From a virus, in the IMG/VR virus record IMGVR_UViG_3300037502_004177, positions 1 to 23,688 of that record: a stretch of DNA of 23,688 nt. The stretch is one strand, 5' to 3'. The notes below the pieces were generated by a model. That model searched no databases. It was given only the letters and a program-made list of their open reading frames with translations, and had not been told where the DNA came from. The position numbers were made by a program, and so were the translations under genes. This document shows, piece by piece, positions 21,237 to 23,688 of this stretch. How positions within the stretch are numbered: position 1 is the first letter of the stretch; the number at the start of each line of letters is the position of its first letter.

Positions 21237-22679
21237 ATGTCTAACATCCATGAAGTCCCATCAGACATAATTTTCGAGAAATTTCCAGTCATCGATCGTA
21301 GGTCTTATGCCGAACATCTAACCGACTTCCTCAACGAAAAAGCTGAAGATGGTTACGTTCTTAACCTCAATGCTGAATGGGGAGCGGGTAAAACTACTTT
21401 CCTCCAGTGCTGGTATAACGAGCTGAAAGAAAAACACCCTGTTGTTTACTTTGATGCATGGAAGTCTGATTTTACTCATGACGCTATGTTAGCGTTACTT
21501 GAGGCTTTTCATTCACAGCTGATGAGTGCGATTACAGAGAACAAAGACCTACTAAACAAACTAATGGAAGGTGGCAAACATTTTGCCAAAAATACTTCAT
21601 GGAAGTTAATCCTTGGCTTCGTAAAACGCCAAGGGGGAATGGAAGCTGATGATTCACTGTTTTCAGACATATCAGATGGACTAAAAGATCTTGGTCTAGA
21701 AACTAGCGATTTAACCGATTCACTTAAAGACACTTTCTCCTCCATGCTTGAACAAAAGCAAAAGGTAGAAGGCATTAATGACTTTAAACAGACTCTTGTT
21801 GAATTAAGTGATGCATATATAAAGGTTCACAATGATAAATCTACCCCAATCTATGTCCTGATTGATGAACTTGACCGCTGCAGACCGACTTACGCTATAG
21901 AAGTAATTGAATCAGTTAAGCATTTCTTTAATACAAAAAACTTTGTTTTTGTGCTGGCTACGGATACCGATCAGTTACAACATTCAATTAGAGCTGTATA
22001 TGGTGAAGGGTTTGACTCAACTAGCTATTTGAGTCGTTTTTTTGATAGAAGCGCTACACTTTCAGCTCCGACGTTAAAGCAGTTCATTGAAATTGAACTG
22101 ACGTCTATAGTTGGTCCTATACCCGGAAAATACGAACATTTTGAACTTATCTCTCATATCATTACATGGCATGGTATTACATCGTTACGCGAAGTAAAAA
22201 AAATACTCAATGATATTGAAGTAGCATCCTCACAAAAGAAATCTTATAGAGTGCTACCTCTCGTTGTTCTCTCTATTCTCCGTCATCGTTATCCAGAGTT
22301 TTACAAAGAACTATATGCTCGGCACGATTCACCATACAATTCTCCAAACTCTCATAGTAAAGATAAAATAAATCAGTCTAGTATTGTTCCGCATTTCCAA
22401 TTAACTAAACACTCTTCAGGAAAAGTTTCTGTAAATCATATTTTGTATCAACTATCTAGAAACATTAAAACAAATGCAGATATTAACGATATTACCTACA
22501 TAAATTCGTATATAAGTGCTGAAATTAACCCCTCACTAACAGGAGGTAAAGTCGTAAACATTATTGAAGCATTTTCACATATTTACAGAACCCACTTAGA
22601 ATCCGACGAACATGCAGATAGAAACGACTACTTTTCTCTCTTAAATTTTGCAGGTTATATGACCGATGTCAGTTCGTAA
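21237..22679 (+). CDS. KAP-family P-loop NTPase
   Basis: The 480-residue protein is a KAP-type P-loop NTPase. Walker A is AEWGAGKTTF (K52, T53). The segment VVYFDAWKSDF follows (69-79). Walker B is YVLIDELDRC (D210, E211) with the family's downstream RPTYAIEVIESVKHFF, then VFVLATDTDQL and SYLSRFFDRS. Many KAP proteins have membrane helices inserted in the domain; this one has none, but separate membrane proteins are encoded just upstream. KAP proteins include PifA, which blocks T7 growth on F-carrying cells. AAAGG precedes ATG 21237. The gene's last 14 bp overlap the integrase start. The whole is AT-rich compared with the head genes, consistent with transfer. Confidence 0.9.
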   Translation: MSNIHEVPSDIIFEKFPVIDRRSYAEHLTDFLNEKAEDGYVLNLNAEWGAGKTTFLQCWYNELKEKHPVVYFDAWKSDFTHDAMLALLEAFHSQLMSAITENKDLLNKLMEGGKHFAKNTSWKLILGFVKRQGGMEADDSLFSDISDGLKDLGLETSDLTDSLKDTFSSMLEQKQKVEGINDFKQTLVELSDAYIKVHNDKSTPIYVLIDELDRCRPTYAIEVIESVKHFFNTKNFVFVLATDTDQLQHSIRAVYGEGFDSTSYLSRFFDRSATLSAPTLKQFIEIELTSIVGPIPGKYEHFELISHIITWHGITSLREVKKILNDIEVASSQKKSYRVLPLVVLSILRHRYPEFYKELYARHDSPYNSPNSHSKDKINQSSIVPHFQLTKHSSGKVSVNHILYQLSRNIKTNADINDITYINSYISAEINPSLTGGKVVNIIEAFSHIYRTHLESDEHADRNDYFSLLNFAGYMTDVSS

Positions 22680-23688
22680 CCTCAAAGATGGTAGCAAAAA
22701 GCCTTGGCTCTGTGAGTGCTACCCACATGGCCGATCGGGTAAACGCATTCGCAAACGCTTTGCTACTAAAGGTGAAGCAGTTTCCTTTGAACAATTCACC
22801 ATGCGCGAAGTTAACGACAAGCCCTGGCTTGGTGACAAACCCGATCACCGCCGTTTGTCTGAGTTAGTTGACTTGTGGTTTAAGCTACATGGCAAGAATC
22901 TCAAGTCCGGTGATCACACTCGCCTACGTCTAGAAAACATGGTTTTAGATTTAAACAACCCGATTGCTTCACACCTTAACTCAAAGCAACTCGCGACTTA
23001 TCGCTCTAGTCGTTCCAACAAAGGTCGAGGCCAGCAACACAAAGAACTTTCCATCGCTTCGAATAATGTGGACTTTGGATTGCTAAAGGCGTTGTTCAAT
23101 AAGTTGATAAAGCTTGGAGAGTGGAAGCTACCTAATCCGGTTGATGGGATTGAGGCGATTAAAAAGCCGGAATCTGAACTCGCTTTCCTGACCGAACAAG
23201 AGATTCGTCACTTGTTTGAAGTGGTTCAACAGAGCCCGATTGGTGATGAGCTGACGAAGATATATAAAGTGTGCCTGGCGACTGGGGCACGTATCAGGGA
23301 AGCAATTTATCTGAAGGGTTCTAACCTGACGAAATACCGCATTACCTACAACAACACCAAAAGTAAACGGAACAGAACGGTTCCGATCTCTGAAGAGTTG
23401 TACAACCAAATCTATAAACCAACGAATGACCGACTTTTCACTTGCGGTTACGGCGTGGCGTACAAATGGTTAACTAAAGCCCTTCCCCACTTACCAGAAG
23501 GACAAGCAACTCACGTTTTACGTCATACCTTCGCGAGTCACTTCATGACTAATGGCGGCAACATTCTTGTACTGAAGGAAATCCTCGGTCATCAACATAT
23601 CGATCACACGATGATTTACGCCCACTTTTCACCAAACCATTTGAGTGATGCGGTAAGGTTTAATCCGCTTACGGCTCTCAAAATCTAG
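22666..23688 (+). CDS. int: Tyrosine integrase (HP1/K139-like)
   Basis: The 340-residue protein is a tyrosine recombinase of the HP1 integrase type. It starts MSVRNLKDGSKKPWLCECYP, with an arm-binding and a core-binding domain (about 1-165). The catalytic domain carries R209 (ATGARIREA), K232 (NTKSKRN), H283 and R286 (THVLRHTFA), H309 (LGHQHI) and the nucleophile Y318 (MIYAHF). The set is complete, so it should be active. It joins the phage attP to the host attB, with Cox directing excision. ATG 22666 lies within the KAP gene, so int is read with the cargo. Its TAG stop is the last codon of the window, and the attachment site must lie beyond. Confidence 0.97.
   Translation: MSVRNLKDGSKKPWLCECYPHGRSGKRIRKRFATKGEAVSFEQFTMREVNDKPWLGDKPDHRRLSELVDLWFKLHGKNLKSGDHTRLRLENMVLDLNNPIASHLNSKQLATYRSSRSNKGRGQQHKELSIASNNVDFGLLKALFNKLIKLGEWKLPNPVDGIEAIKKPESELAFLTEQEIRHLFEVVQQSPIGDELTKIYKVCLATGARIREAIYLKGSNLTKYRITYNNTKSKRNRTVPISEELYNQIYKPTNDRLFTCGYGVAYKWLTKALPHLPEGQATHVLRHTFASHFMTNGGNILVLKEILGHQHIDHTMIYAHFSPNHLSDAVRFNPLTALKI

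Overview
The window is most of a P2-like temperate phage genome of the HP1/K139 type (Peduovirus-like myovirus), seen as a prophage or phage sequence. It runs from the head and tail genes on the left to the integrase stop codon, which is the last base of the window. Gene content, gene order and protein sequence suggest a Vibrio or close gammaproteobacterial host. This is inferred from family resemblance, because no chromosomal flank is present.

Layout. Positions 1-6048 (minus strand) hold the late operon, in transcription order: scaffold/protease gpO, capsid gpN, small terminase gpM, head completion gpL, tail completion gpR-like and gpS-like, tail sheath, tail tube, and a TraR/DksA zinc-finger protein cut by the window edge. 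Positions 6049-6193 form a divergent late control region. Positions 6194-8994 (plus) hold the large terminase gpP and portal gpQ. Positions 9073-9324 encode an Ogr/Delta late activator, followed by a strong terminator that lies inside a convergent small gene (9326-9637). Positions 9638-10289 are non-coding and hold a candidate cos site, a near-palindrome and 10-bp repeats. Positions 10290-11071 are an isolated plus-strand unit: a ClpP-fold protein, a small basic protein and a terminator. It sits where P2 carries its tin/old exclusion genes. Positions 11075-16929 (minus) are the early operon: Cox, CII, several small unknown proteins, a two-HTH protein and the HUH replication initiator gpA. An intrinsic terminator lies within this operon. 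Positions 16930-17095 are the Cox/CI switch. Positions 17096-23688 (plus) run from the CI repressor through accessory genes to the tyrosine integrase.

How it fits together. CI should hold the early promoter down in the lysogen. Cox, CII and gpA run the lytic switch and replication, and the Ogr-like protein should activate the divergent O and P operons. The interval between cI and int carries about 4.9 kb of cargo in the same direction as cI, so it is placed for expression in the lysogen. The cargo is a PH-SHOCT protein, a secreted small protein, a DUF4145-like protein, and a tightly coupled four-gene unit: a 4-TM protein, a 1-TM micro-protein, a DUF6414-like protein and a KAP P-loop NTPase. 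The four-gene unit is the best candidate for an undescribed system, probably phage exclusion or defence. A 57-bp relic of a second repressor 3' end and repeated short leader sequences inside the cargo indicate that it was built by repeated exchange just downstream of cI.
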